Source of the DNA: Aureobasidium sp. EXF-3400
Lineage: Eukaryota; Ascomycota; Dothideomycetes; Dothideales; Saccotheciaceae
Reading direction: 5' to 3'
Assembly: GCA_024195585.1 (NCBI GenBank)
Contig: SWBL01000134.1
Coordinates: 57,040-121,039, forward strand
DNA: 64,000 nucleotides
Positions 1-9,458 of the stretch are shown piece after piece (positions within the stretch are counted from its first letter, which is position 1; each line of letters begins with the position of its first letter). A model generated the notes under the pieces. The model ran no database searches. It saw only the letters and a list, made by a program, of their open reading frames with translations, and was not told the DNA's origin. A program made the position numbers and the translations under genes.

Positions 1-1004
1 TCGACGAGTCGATGATTGTGTAGCTTCAGCACGAGAGAGCAAGAAATCAGCCTCTTCATCCTCCAAAGTTAGAGATGAGCGTGGCTCCGGTAGGTTGGAT
101 GATGTTGACCCCTGGATGTCAAGAGTTGATTGATGTTTTGGATTGGTCCACGAGCTGGCTGCGGCAATCTGATCCTTGCGAATGCGCTCTTCTGCAACAA
201 GGCGTTCATCGGCAGTGAGGAACCAGGCTGTATTGGCGCTGTGAGGAAGCCAGAAGAACCCAATGAATGCCACTAGAATTGTCAAAGAGCCTTCAATGAG
301 AAACAGAACCTCCCAACTCCTCCACTTCGTCGCAGCGATATGAGGATTTGAATCATCCTGGGGGAAATAACTGAACACAGCCCAAGACAGGATACCTCCA
401 AGACAACCGGCGAGAGCTGCTTGCCCGTAGAAGAAAGCCAAGCGCTTGCCAAATTCGTATCGAGTATACCAGAGACTCAGATCTGTAAGTAGCGGCGCGT
501 TAGTCCATGATCAACCTCGCAAGCCTCGAAGAACAACCTACAGCTAACCACAGTAGGATAGAAGCCGGATTCTAGTGCCGCAATGAGTACTCTCAAAGTA
601 ACTAGCTGAGCCTGAGACTGCACAGCGACGTGAAGCGCCGTGCAAACTCCCCAGAGGCCCATGGTAGCGGGGACCCATCGTGCCATACCATATTTACGAC
701 CGAAGAAGGCACCGATCGGCTGACAAGAAACGAAAACAGCAAAGAACCAAGCTACGGAAACGTTCAGAGCGGCCTTGGGCAGTCCAAGGTCTTCAGTGAA
801 ATGGCCAGACTCTGCATTTCCGACGTTGGATTTGTCTAGAGAGTTAAGCAAGAACAGTAAACACAAGAAGGGGAGAAGCAGAAGATCGAATTTGAGCACG
901 ACACGTCTGCTCAAACGGGCAAAATCGTCAGCATCAAGATGACGAGGAATAGCTCTATCCATAGGCAAAGCGGACACAAGCTCAATGTCGCTTCTGACAT
1001 TCAT
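1..1004 (-). CDS. MFS transporter, allantoate/nicotinate permease (anion:cation symporter) type, partial at left edge
   Basis: This gene is cut by the left end of the window. Exon 1 is 1004-542 and exon 2 is 482-1. The intron is 541-483, with donor GTAGGT and acceptor TTACAG, and it joins in phase 1 to give GFYPTVVSY then LSLWYTRYEFGKR. That last motif is typical of the Dal5/Tna1-like anion:cation symporter family of the major facilitator superfamily, which imports small organic anions such as allantoate, nicotinate or pantothenate at the plasma membrane. The visible part has a soluble N-terminus, hydrophobic helices (LDKSNVGNAE follows the first) and the central cytoplasmic loop starting near LTADERL. 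The C-terminal half lies outside the window, so the substrate cannot be inferred. It is divergent from the proline-rich gene at 1737. Confidence 0.88.
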
Positions 1005-1736
1005 GGTTGACTCGACAGGGGCCAGCCGTCATCGGTCAGGCTGGCTGGGGAAGTGGCTGGTTGTTCGCGAGTCAAGGCATCCACACTGAGTGGAAAACAA
1101 GCTTCACGTCACCATGCATGGGCCCGAGCGGCTGTTGTCATGGTGAGAGAGTGCACTGCCAAACAAATTGGATTTTGAATGCGTTGTTCAATCTTGAGTG
1201 GGCAGCTTTTTGACGAAGCACAGATCAATATCTCGTACATCTCTTAGCAGGTAAGGAGGATGTGTTGACATAGTGTGATCAATGTTAAATAAAAGAGAAC
1301 ACATGAACAGTGCTCAAAAGACAAGCAAAAGAGCAAGGCTAAGTTCACTGAATCGCTAACGATTTGCCCTTAGCAGAAGCACTACAGACCATCACGGCAA
1401 AGCAAAGACCAGAAGCAGGCTCTCTCCTAATATCACAACCGGGGAAGGGCGGGCCGCACCTTGACAGTGTGCTTGTAAGCGACGTGCTGTGCCTATCATG
1501 CTGCATTCAGCGGCAACCTGCTTGCTCGCTGCGCATTTGGTGAGCCGGACCAACTGTGCTGGGTCTATCTGACCTGGAGGTCAACAATTCCTTGTCGTCA
1601 AACAACGTCCCTGCCGCTTGACCAAGACGTGACTTGAAGGGCTGGAAGACAGTCTGCTTCCCCGCAGGTACAACAGGCAGGTGCAATCGACAGATCAGAA
1701 ACGGTCTCAACGGTGCTTGCAAGACTTCGATGAAGT
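1005..1736. other. Divergent intergenic region
   Basis: About 730 bases lie between the divergent MFS gene and proline-rich gene and must contain both promoters. I see no conserved ORF, RNA gene or repeat. Short GATA/TATC words occur but not above chance. Confidence 0.6.
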
Positions 1737-3545
1737 ATGGCCGGCGCACCTCCTCCTCCTCCTCCACCACCTCACGGAGCAAATCCAAAGTCGACATCCG
1801 GCGGTCTGCCTGACGGCAACTATGACATCTTTGTTATTCCACCCCACAGCTCGGGCTCTGGATTCCTGTACCTACCTTCGCTCCAACCACAACGCAACTC
1901 TTTCATCGCGGGATTCGCGTGCGCTGTCTTTTGCTACCTGATATGGGTGACGGCAGTGCCAGTGCTGGGTCAATGGTTGTCCATCATCGCTGCTAGCGGA
2001 AGTGCCGGCGTGCTTCTGCTTGTCGCTGGTGTAGGCGCTATCGCATGGGCATTCGGAAAGACTCAGGGTGAAAGCAAGCACCAACGTCCTCATAGCCCAC
2101 CTCCTCCTGGTGGTAGTGGTGGAGCCCAAGGAAATGCAGACACAGAAGGAGGAAGCAAGCACGGCAGAACCAATAGCGGTCCTTACAATGCTTCGCATTC
2201 CTCAGGCTCAGACCATACACATCCCGCACCACCCCCGCGCACCCCTCGACAAGATTATTCGACTCCTCCACCAAGACAGGATTACAGACCACCACCGCAG
2301 TCAGGACGCTACTCCCAACCACCTCCTGAGCACAATGCTCCTCCTCGACCCCAACCGCCACCAGATTATGCTGCACCACCTCCACCACCGCCACCACCCC
2401 AACCTCAACCTCAACCTCAACCCGAATACAATGCTCCTCCTCGATACACCGCACCGCCACCTCCTCCGACCCCTCAACAAGAAACATCGAAGCCGAACAC
2501 TCCACCGCAAACGAAACCCGCTCCGCCACCAGCTCCCTCCCCAGAGCCCCAAGCAAGATCTGCATCCGATGCTGCAGCAAGTTGGGAAAAGGCTCGAGAA
2601 GAAACCCGCAAGAGAGAGGAAGCTAGAAAGAAGGCAGAGGAACTGAAAAGGTCACGCGAAGAAGCACTGCGAAAGAAAGAGGAAGTCGAACGACAGGAAA
2701 AAGCAGCTAACGAGAAGCGAAAATGGGAGCAGGCCAGGGCTCGCGAGAAGGAAGCCCGCGAAAGAGAAGCAAGAGAGCGTGAGCTCAAGAACAAGGAGAC
2801 CAAAGATCAGGAAAGTCGTGAGAAGGAGAGGCGCGAGCGTGAAGCCCGAGAGCGAATCGCAAGAGACAAGAAAGCAAAGGCTGCCGCCGCAGCAGAAGCA
2901 GCAAAATCACCCAAGCCTACCATTCCTGCCTCCAAGAAATATGAGCGCCCTAGTGCGCAAAGCTATGCCAGCACTGAGACTACGAGTGCCTATGACGCTC
3001 GTACAGTCATATCCTCCTCAACGGCATCGTCCTACACAGAAACACTTTCCTCATACGCGCCCTCGACATCTACCGCTCGAACCAGTCCGCCTCCTGAATA
3101 TCGTGGACCATACAACACATCCGACCCAGATAAGATCGTCATGAAGGCTGTCTACATGTACAACAACACAGCACCAAAGAAGCCCATAAGCCAACTCGTC
3201 AGTGGTGAAGCCAATGTTACCGATGGCCTCGTCCTGAAAATAAACACCGAAGGATTGTTTATCGATGACGATGTACGTCGTGTGCCACAGCGTGAATGGG
3301 ATGTCAAAGCATGGAGTCTCAAGGGCATCGAGAGAGGAATCTTGAACCCTCACTACATACTGCGTGCCACGATCAGAGACACAGAAGGCAAATACTACAT
3401 CTTCGTCATCCCATCTGACCAGGAGTGGAAGGTCGATGTTGGATTGGCTCGCCTGCGTAAAGGCAACTTGGTCCGCAGCATGGGAATGAGTAGCATCAAG
3501 GCACCAGAGATGAAGGGCTTGCTCAGCGACCTTGGCTGGATTTGA
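1737..3545 (+). CDS. Proline-rich membrane protein with coiled coil and conserved C-terminal domain (function unknown)
   Basis: A single-exon ORF of 602 residues. It opens with a run of eight prolines. A conserved-looking segment follows (YDIFVIPP, GFLYLPSLQP), then one or two hydrophobic helices at about residues 55-110. Next comes a long Pro-rich low-complexity stretch (about 115-275, including PQPQPQPQPE). A strongly charged coiled coil rich in E, K and R spans about 280-390. The last 135 residues or so look globular and end in LLSDLGWI. I recall similar proteins in other Pezizomycotina annotated only as proline-rich or hypothetical. A membrane anchor with a cytoplasmic coiled coil fits a scaffold role, but that is inference. 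The first ATG in frame with the conserved N-terminus was used. Confidence 0.8.
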   Translation: MAGAPPPPPPPPHGANPKSTSGGLPDGNYDIFVIPPHSSGSGFLYLPSLQPQRNSFIAGFACAVFCYLIWVTAVPVLGQWLSIIAASGSAGVLLLVAGVGAIAWAFGKTQGESKHQRPHSPPPPGGSGGAQGNADTEGGSKHGRTNSGPYNASHSSGSDHTHPAPPPRTPRQDYSTPPPRQDYRPPPQSGRYSQPPPEHNAPPRPQPPPDYAAPPPPPPPPQPQPQPQPEYNAPPRYTAPPPPPTPQQETSKPNTPPQTKPAPPPAPSPEPQARSASDAAASWEKAREETRKREEARKKAEELKRSREEALRKKEEVERQEKAANEKRKWEQARAREKEAREREARERELKNKETKDQESREKERREREARERIARDKKAKAAAAAEAAKSPKPTIPASKKYERPSAQSYASTETTSAYDARTVISSSTASSYTETLSSYAPSTSTARTSPPPEYRGPYNTSDPDKIVMKAVYMYNNTAPKKPISQLVSGEANVTDGLVLKINTEGLFIDDDVRRVPQREWDVKAWSLKGIERGILNPHYILRATIRDTEGKYYIFVIPSDQEWKVDVGLARLRKGNLVRSMGMSSIKAPEMKGLLSDLGWI

Positions 3546-4336
3546 TTGTTGTCGCGCCGGGCAGGCCGAGATGCGACCCCATCTGTCATATCACGGAGGT
3601 TTTGTGACCATTGGCCTGAAGCGGCTTTAAGTGTTTCACCGCATCATGCATTAGCGACCGGCGTTTTTCCTTTCTGCTTTGAGCTTACAGCTCTTATCTT
3701 GAACCCTTTGCTTGTCTTTGGACATTTACTCTCGCTACGATGGAACGACTATTGGAATTCGCGGATACCACCTTGTGTTTTTGCTCCCATATGGAGTGTT
3801 ACATGTCTGTTAATAGAATCAAACAAGAAGAATTGTTTGCGACGTTGCCTCTTGTGTCATGGACTATGTCCCGAGTACGTGGATTGGTCTTGAAATGGCG
3901 TACATATTGACTTATTCTAAGTAACATTCCTCGGTCAACGGACCGATGTGCCTCCTTCGTATCGCTGTAGTCATGTCACCTCTGGTGACATTATCATCTA
4001 GAGCAAAAGTGCTTTTGCAAGTGACGCAGATGTGTTCTCGTCGTATGAAAGCATACACCGCTTCTTGTTGCACATATTCTGCGAGCCTATTGGAGACTTG
4101 TTTGTTATGAGAGATATTTCCGATGTCACACCCTCTGCAAGCAGCAATTCACTGCATACTGCTTGCGTTCTTGATAGCCATCTTCCAGTATAAAAGACCT
4201 TGATATCCTTGACTGGATGTGTTTCTCAAACTCCTTGAATTGTGATTACGAAGGAACAGACCGTCTTTCCAGTACAACATTCACCACCCTGAGCCATAAC
4301 AGTTCTCCTTCCTTAGCCAGTCTTCCAACAAACATC
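3546..4336. other. Intergenic region between proline-rich gene and secreted-protein gene
   Basis: This holds the 3' UTR of the upstream gene and the promoter of the small secreted protein. The only specific element I can point to is the TATA-like box at 4189. Small ORFs here have no recognisable content. Confidence 0.5.
4189..4195 (+). promoter_or_regulatory. TATA-like box upstream of the small secreted protein gene
   Basis: TATAAAA lies about 148 bases before the ATG at 4337. TATA boxes are a minority feature of fungal promoters and are commoner in strongly induced genes. The assignment rests on position and sequence only. Confidence 0.4.
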
Positions 4337-4753
4337 ATGGCATCATCGGTCACCATGTTAGCAGCAATGCTGTACGCTTCTACAATATTTGCATACCCTC
4401 AGTCCATCGCCAATCAGAGCCTCATCCCAGGCAATCTCGCTGTGACTTGGTATCAGGCACCTCTGGACTTCAGCGAATCAATCTCGACCGACACAGCTTG
4501 TGGCTGGGCTGTCTCTACGGGACAGCTGAACACCACTCAGTGCTACGTCTTGCACACATATGCTCTCGGACTACAGCAGAACGAGCAGCACGAATGCACT
4601 TTGAAGGTGTGGGATAACGTCTCTGATTGTTCGGGCAATGGGTCATGGACCATGCATACTGTACCCAGCGGCAGAGGTACCAGTTGTATCGAGACAGATG
4701 TCTTGGATGGCGGCAACTTCCAGCACAAGAGCTGTGTCTTGACATGCTCTTGA
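4337..4753 (+). CDS. Small secreted cysteine-containing protein (function unknown)
   Basis: A 138-residue ORF with no intron. The ATG at 4337 is chosen over the longer open frame because it places a signal peptide at the N-terminus: MASSVTMLAAMLYASTIFAY, with probable cleavage after residue 18-20. The mature chain has seven cysteines (in TACGW, TQCYV, HECTL, SDCSG, TSCIE, KSCVL and the terminal TCS) and sites for N-glycosylation (NQS, NTT, NVS, NGS). I recognise no family. Size, signal peptide and cysteines fit the broad class of small secreted proteins that includes candidate effectors and cell-wall proteins. A TATA-like box precedes it and the flanking intergenic regions are long (about 0.8 and 1.4 kb). 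Confidence 0.68.
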   Translation: MASSVTMLAAMLYASTIFAYPQSIANQSLIPGNLAVTWYQAPLDFSESISTDTACGWAVSTGQLNTTQCYVLHTYALGLQQNEQHECTLKVWDNVSDCSGNGSWTMHTVPSGRGTSCIETDVLDGGNFQHKSCVLTCS

Positions 4754-6156
4754 GGATACTTGAGTACCGTGTGTTGATGTTTGACGGAATTCAGAGGAGA
4801 AGAGAGAGGCATGGCAGTGGAGGAATCAATGTATGCTCACCTAGTCCTCGGTAATGGGATGCATTCTGTTTTTCAGCCTCCGTGTCCACGCAGGACGATC
4901 TAACGTTGCCATATGTTATGTGCCAGATGTGTTCCATGTTGACATGGCCATTGGACAAGAATTTACACGCTAGATGAGAACATTCAAGCTCTATGCAGAG
5001 TCCTTCTGGGCCGTTGTCAAGTATCGTTTATAGACAAACGTGATGAACACAACCTCTTGTGCCAGGAAAAGCCTTGTGGCTCTGCATATTGAGCTGTGAG
5101 CATTTCACGTGCCTTCATGTCTTACCACGGAGCTGCCGTGTGGACGCTAGCGCTCGAGTCGCTACAGCAGATCTCGGCTTGCTCTGAGCGCCGAAACATT
5201 GAATTCTCAGGCCAACTCCGGCAATTCTCCATGTACGATTCGGACCGCATCAGGTCACATTGGAACGACAAAGGGCATCCCCAGGTGTCGCATGTTCTCA
5301 GCAGGAAAAGGACCGATAGCATTGCTAATGGACCCGAATTTGCGAACGGCGTTCATTGGTCCGGGCCCTCCCCATACCGTGTTTGTCGTGGAGGTTGCGG
5401 GGATCAAGGATGGGGCGTTCTCTAGAGCGCTTAGACCATCCTCAGGCGTCATCTCCACAATGATCTCTGGCGGACCGGGGATGCCTTCACAATTGTTGTG
5501 CAGCAGACGAAGGTACTTTTGCATCGAGCAACCATCTGTGTTGTGTGGAAGTACTCAACAAGGCAGCGGATAAATGGATCCGGTTGAGGATCTGGACATG
5601 AAGAACAGGTAAAAGCCGAAGAGCTGGGGTGAGGTTGAGTGATGAGTGGGAACAGGCCCAGAAGCGCAATTTCGAACGGTAGTACGCTTTCTAGCCGAGC
5701 GCCTGCACCAACTTTTGGCTAAAAAACGTCACTGGGGGTTGGATCAGTTGAACGATGTGTCCCAGCCTGAGGCTCCAGTCGTTGGGAGCAGCGCATCGGT
5801 AGAATTCACCACAGCCACGTCGTCTCAATCGCTTCAAAAGACGTCGAGGTCCACCTGCCTTTCTTAAAGAGAAAAGATTCACAAACACAAAGCGATTGTG
5901 CAAGCATTGAAAAAAGAGTCCCTGTCTCGGCTGCAAAAAGCACAGAAACGTCATTGCCGTGTTGCTTCTGACCATTTGCAGGTGAGTACCCCACAGCTCG
6001 CCGATCTCGTCTTGCTCGGATGGACACGAGCTAAACCGACAGCTCTGCTCCTTCGACCTTCAACCTTACTTTTAGCTTGCTTCTCCCACTTTCCTTCCTC
6101 CGTCACCGTCATTGCTCGACACTTTTTCCGTCACCCCCCTCTATACACACAACGCA
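4754..6156. other. Long intergenic region, no supported gene
   Basis: About 1.4 kb between the small secreted protein and glycogen synthase. Overlapping open frames of up to 124 codons occur on both strands near 5100-5900, but none has a recognisable domain or signal peptide. The last few hundred bases, with pyrimidine-rich stretches around 6040-6140, are probably the glycogen synthase promoter and 5' UTR. Confidence 0.5.
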
Positions 6157-8523
6157 ATGGCTACCGCAAAGCGCGACGTGAGGAATCACGTTCTCTTCGA
6201 GGTCGCTACCGAAGTTGCCAATCGAGGTTTGTCTCGCCTCACAATCCTTTGTTCGTGCCACGTCCATAGCTAATGTCTTGCCAGTCGGTGGTATCTACTC
6301 GGTCCTCAAGTCAAAAGCCCAGGTTACAACAGCAGAGTATGGCTCAGCCTACACACTGCTGGGTCCTCTAAACCGCAACTCGGTGAGTCGACAATTCACC
6401 TTTACATCATCGCCGCGGTAGACTGACTCGAACACAGGCAGCTGTCGAGGTTGAGGAACTCGAGCCCAAGGACCCTGCCATGTTGGCCACTATAAAATCC
6501 ATGAACGAGCGTGGCATCAAGACACTATACGGAAGATGGTTGATCGATGGTGCCCCGAGAGTGCTGCTTTTCGACACTGGCACCGGTTACTACAAACTCG
6601 ATGAGTGGAAGGGCGACCTTTGGGCAACTGCCGGCATCCCTTCGCCTGCAGATGACCACGAGACCAACGAGGCCATCGTCTTTGGTTACCTCGTTGCATG
6701 GTTCCTCGGAGAGGTAATCAAACTCTGATATCTTTGTTTCAATCCTTAGCGACCTCCACTGACACGTCACTAGTACGTCTACCACGAAAAGGAGCGTGCA
6801 GTCGTTGCTCAATTCCACGAGTGGCTCGCTGGTGTTGCTCTTCCTCTGTGCAAGAAGCGCAGAATTGATGTGACTACCATCTTCACAACTCACGCCACCC
6901 TCCTCGGTCGTTACCTGTGCGCCGGCTCTGTCGATTTCTACAACAACTTGCAATACTTTGACGTCGACGCCGAAGCTGGAAAGAGAGGCATCTATCATCG
7001 CTACTGCATAGAACGCGGAGCTGCTCACGCCGCCGATGTTTTCACAACCGTCTCGCATATCACTGCTTACGAGAGTGAACATCTGCTCAAGCGCAAGCCT
7101 GACGGTGTCTTGCCCAACGGTTTGAACGTCAAGAAGTTCTCGGCAACTCACGAGTTCCAAAACTTGCACCAAGTCAACAAGGAGCGCATCAACGACTTTG
7201 TTCGTGGTCACTTCTATGGCCACAACGACTTCGATCCCGACAAGACTCTTTACTTCTTCACCGCAGGTCGTTACGAGTACCGCAATAAGGGTGTCGACAT
7301 GTTCATTGAGTCTCTGGCCCGTCTCAACCACCGTCTCAAGGCAGCTGGCTCGGACATGACCGTTGTTGCTTTCATCATTATGCCCGCACAAACCACTTCG
7401 CTCGCTGTCGAGGCTCTCAAGGGTCAAGCCGTTCTCAAGTCTCTGCACGACACTGTCAGCTCCATCGAGAAGAACATTGGCAAGAAGCTCTTTGAGCGCT
7501 CTCTGGCATGGCATGAAGGACAGAACCCTCCTGATGAGACTGGCCTTTTGACCCAGGAAGACAAGGTTCTGCTTCGCCGCCGTCTCTTCGCCATGAAGCG
7601 TTCCAACCTGCCTCCCATTGTTACTCACAACATGGTCAACGACTCGGAAGATCCTATCCTGAATCAAATCCGCCGTTGCCAACTCTTCAACCACCCCACC
7701 GATCGCGTCAAGGTCGTCTTCCATCCCGAGTTCTTGAGCTCTGGTAACCCAGTCCTCCCTATGGACTACGACGATTTCGTTCGTGGTACTCACTTGGGTG
7801 TCTTCTCATCTTACTACGAGCCATGGGGCTACACTCCCGCCGAGTGTACCGTCATGGGTGTTCCTTCCATCACCACCAACCTCTCCGGATTCGGATGTTA
7901 CATGGAAGAGCTGATTGAGAATGCTCAGGATTATGGTATCTACATTGTGGATAGACGCATGAAGGGCGTGGACGACAGTGTGAACCAGCTCACCGAGTAT
8001 ATGTTCGACTTTGTTGGAAAGAGTCGCAGACAACGCATCAACCAACGCAACCGTACCGAGAGATTGAGTGACCTCTTGGACTGGAAGCGCATGGGTATGG
8101 AATACGTGAAGGCCAGACAGCTGGCTTTAAGAAGGGCATACCCTGCTTCATTCGAGGGCGACGAAGAACCTGGTTTCTTTGACGGCACCGAAGTCAAGAT
8201 CTCTCGCCCACTTTCTGCACCTGGCTCGCCGAGAGATCGCTCAGGCATGATGACCCCAGGTGATTTCGCATCTCTGCAAGAGGGTAGAGAAGGGTTGAGC
8301 ACCGAGGACTACATTGCCTGGAAGCTTCCGTAAGTTTATTCACAATCTGTATAATGCATTGGAGACCCAAAACGCTAACATATGAATTAGTGAGGAGGAA
8401 GATGTGGACGAGTACCCATTCCCGCTTACCCTTCGAAGCAAGACCTCATCAACAAACGGAACTGGCACCACGACACCTACAAATGGTACTGCGACAAGCA
8501 ACACAAGCGGTGCTGTCTTCTGA
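6157..8523 (+). CDS. GSY1: Glycogen [starch] synthase
   Basis: Transfers glucose from UDP-glucose to glycogen in the cytosol (glycosyltransferase family 3). Exons are 6157-6226, 6285-6382, 6438-6713, 6774-8329 and 8391-8523, giving 710 residues, the usual fungal length. The N-terminus has [20 protein letters not shown], the first nucleotide-sugar loop of GT3 enzymes. The C-terminal catalytic half has [20 protein letters not shown]. The tail carries [13 protein letters not shown] followed by MTPGD, which matches the regulatory phosphorylation segment of yeast Gsy2, so inhibition by phosphorylation and relief by glucose-6-phosphate are expected. The last exon encodes a Ser/Thr/Asn/Gly-rich tail. 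All four introns have good GT-AG ends. Identification is firm. Confidence 0.96.
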
Positions 8524-9458
8524 GGACAAGACTCAAGCTAGGGAAGAAAGAGAAGAATGACGAAATGATCATAAACGCAACATGAAGGACCGGAGCTGTT
8601 GTTAGCCACGGTGAATTCTTTTAGTCGTTGCAACTTTTTGTACACTACCATGTAATTTGCGAATTGCTATCCCAGAAGTGCTTTGTTCTAGCAAAGTTCT
8701 TACCGTGACGCCAGATGCGATTGTGACAGGACATGGACGCTATGCATTGAATTTTAACTGTCGCCCAGACGTCAGTTCATGCGTGGCTTGTAGGTTGTCC
8801 GGCTTTTGATGATCTGCGCATTGCAAAAAGCAGCAGCCAACACGGGTGAACAAAAAAAAAAGCAAAATAAGGGATAATAATGGCAATGAGCAGCGACGAG
8901 GTCATTGAGCAGCGAGAGCATCGGAAAGAAGGGAAAGGAGACGGCAGGCGGGAAGGAGCATGCATCATCGAGGCTGAGCATAAATGAGGTTAGAGCCAAG
9001 GCGTTGGAGGCGGCTGTGGGTTTGAAGATCGTCAATGCGCCGACCGCCGTCAAGTTGCGATTGTTCACATTGTCTCCTTCCCTATGACTGCATTCTAGTT
9101 TTGTTACGCCTAGGGCCAGTCGACCTAGCCCTCTACCTGTATATTTCGCTCCACTCGACACCAGCCGCGCTCCCCGTCGTACTTCGAACAGTTCAAGCCC
9201 CGTACTCGACGCCCCGTTGTGCCCTCTCCTCATCTCGACTGACTTGGACTTTTGACAATGGCGCTCGCGCCTCGAGATCAACTCTGAGAAGCTTCGCTGG
9301 CGACAGTCCTTCTACTACACCCGCCCCGGGAACCACTTCAGCCTACGTTGTCTCTGAGGATTCCTGCTGCGACCATTTATTTCCAAGACAAATTCTTCAC
9401 ATACTCTTCGACCTCTTCTGGCCGTCATACTGCTCGTCAGCAATACTTTTTCAAAGAG
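8524..9458. other. Intergenic region upstream of the K+ transporter
   Basis: Contains the 3' UTR of glycogen synthase and the promoter and long leader of the Trk gene. A run of ten A occurs at 8852-8861. A 169-codon minus-strand open frame (8772-9281) has no recognisable content and looks like chance. Confidence 0.5.

Noticed and set aside
1229..1569. Three TATC (GATA) words upstream of the MFS permease, suggesting nitrogen control
   Set aside because: In 730 bases several such four-base words are expected by chance, so they do not support regulation by an AreA-type factor.
2038..2580. Open frames on both strands inside the proline-rich gene
   Set aside because: They are His/Pro- or Val/Glu-rich readings of the same Pro-codon repeats, with no independent support.
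6525..7793. 422-codon minus-strand open frame
   Set aside because: It lies fully antisense to glycogen synthase exons, and its apparent protein has no family features. It reflects codon bias on the sense strand.
8772..9281. 169-codon minus-strand ORF upstream of the Trk gene
   Set aside because: No recognisable domain, and it overlaps the promoter and leader of a strongly supported gene. Treated as chance.
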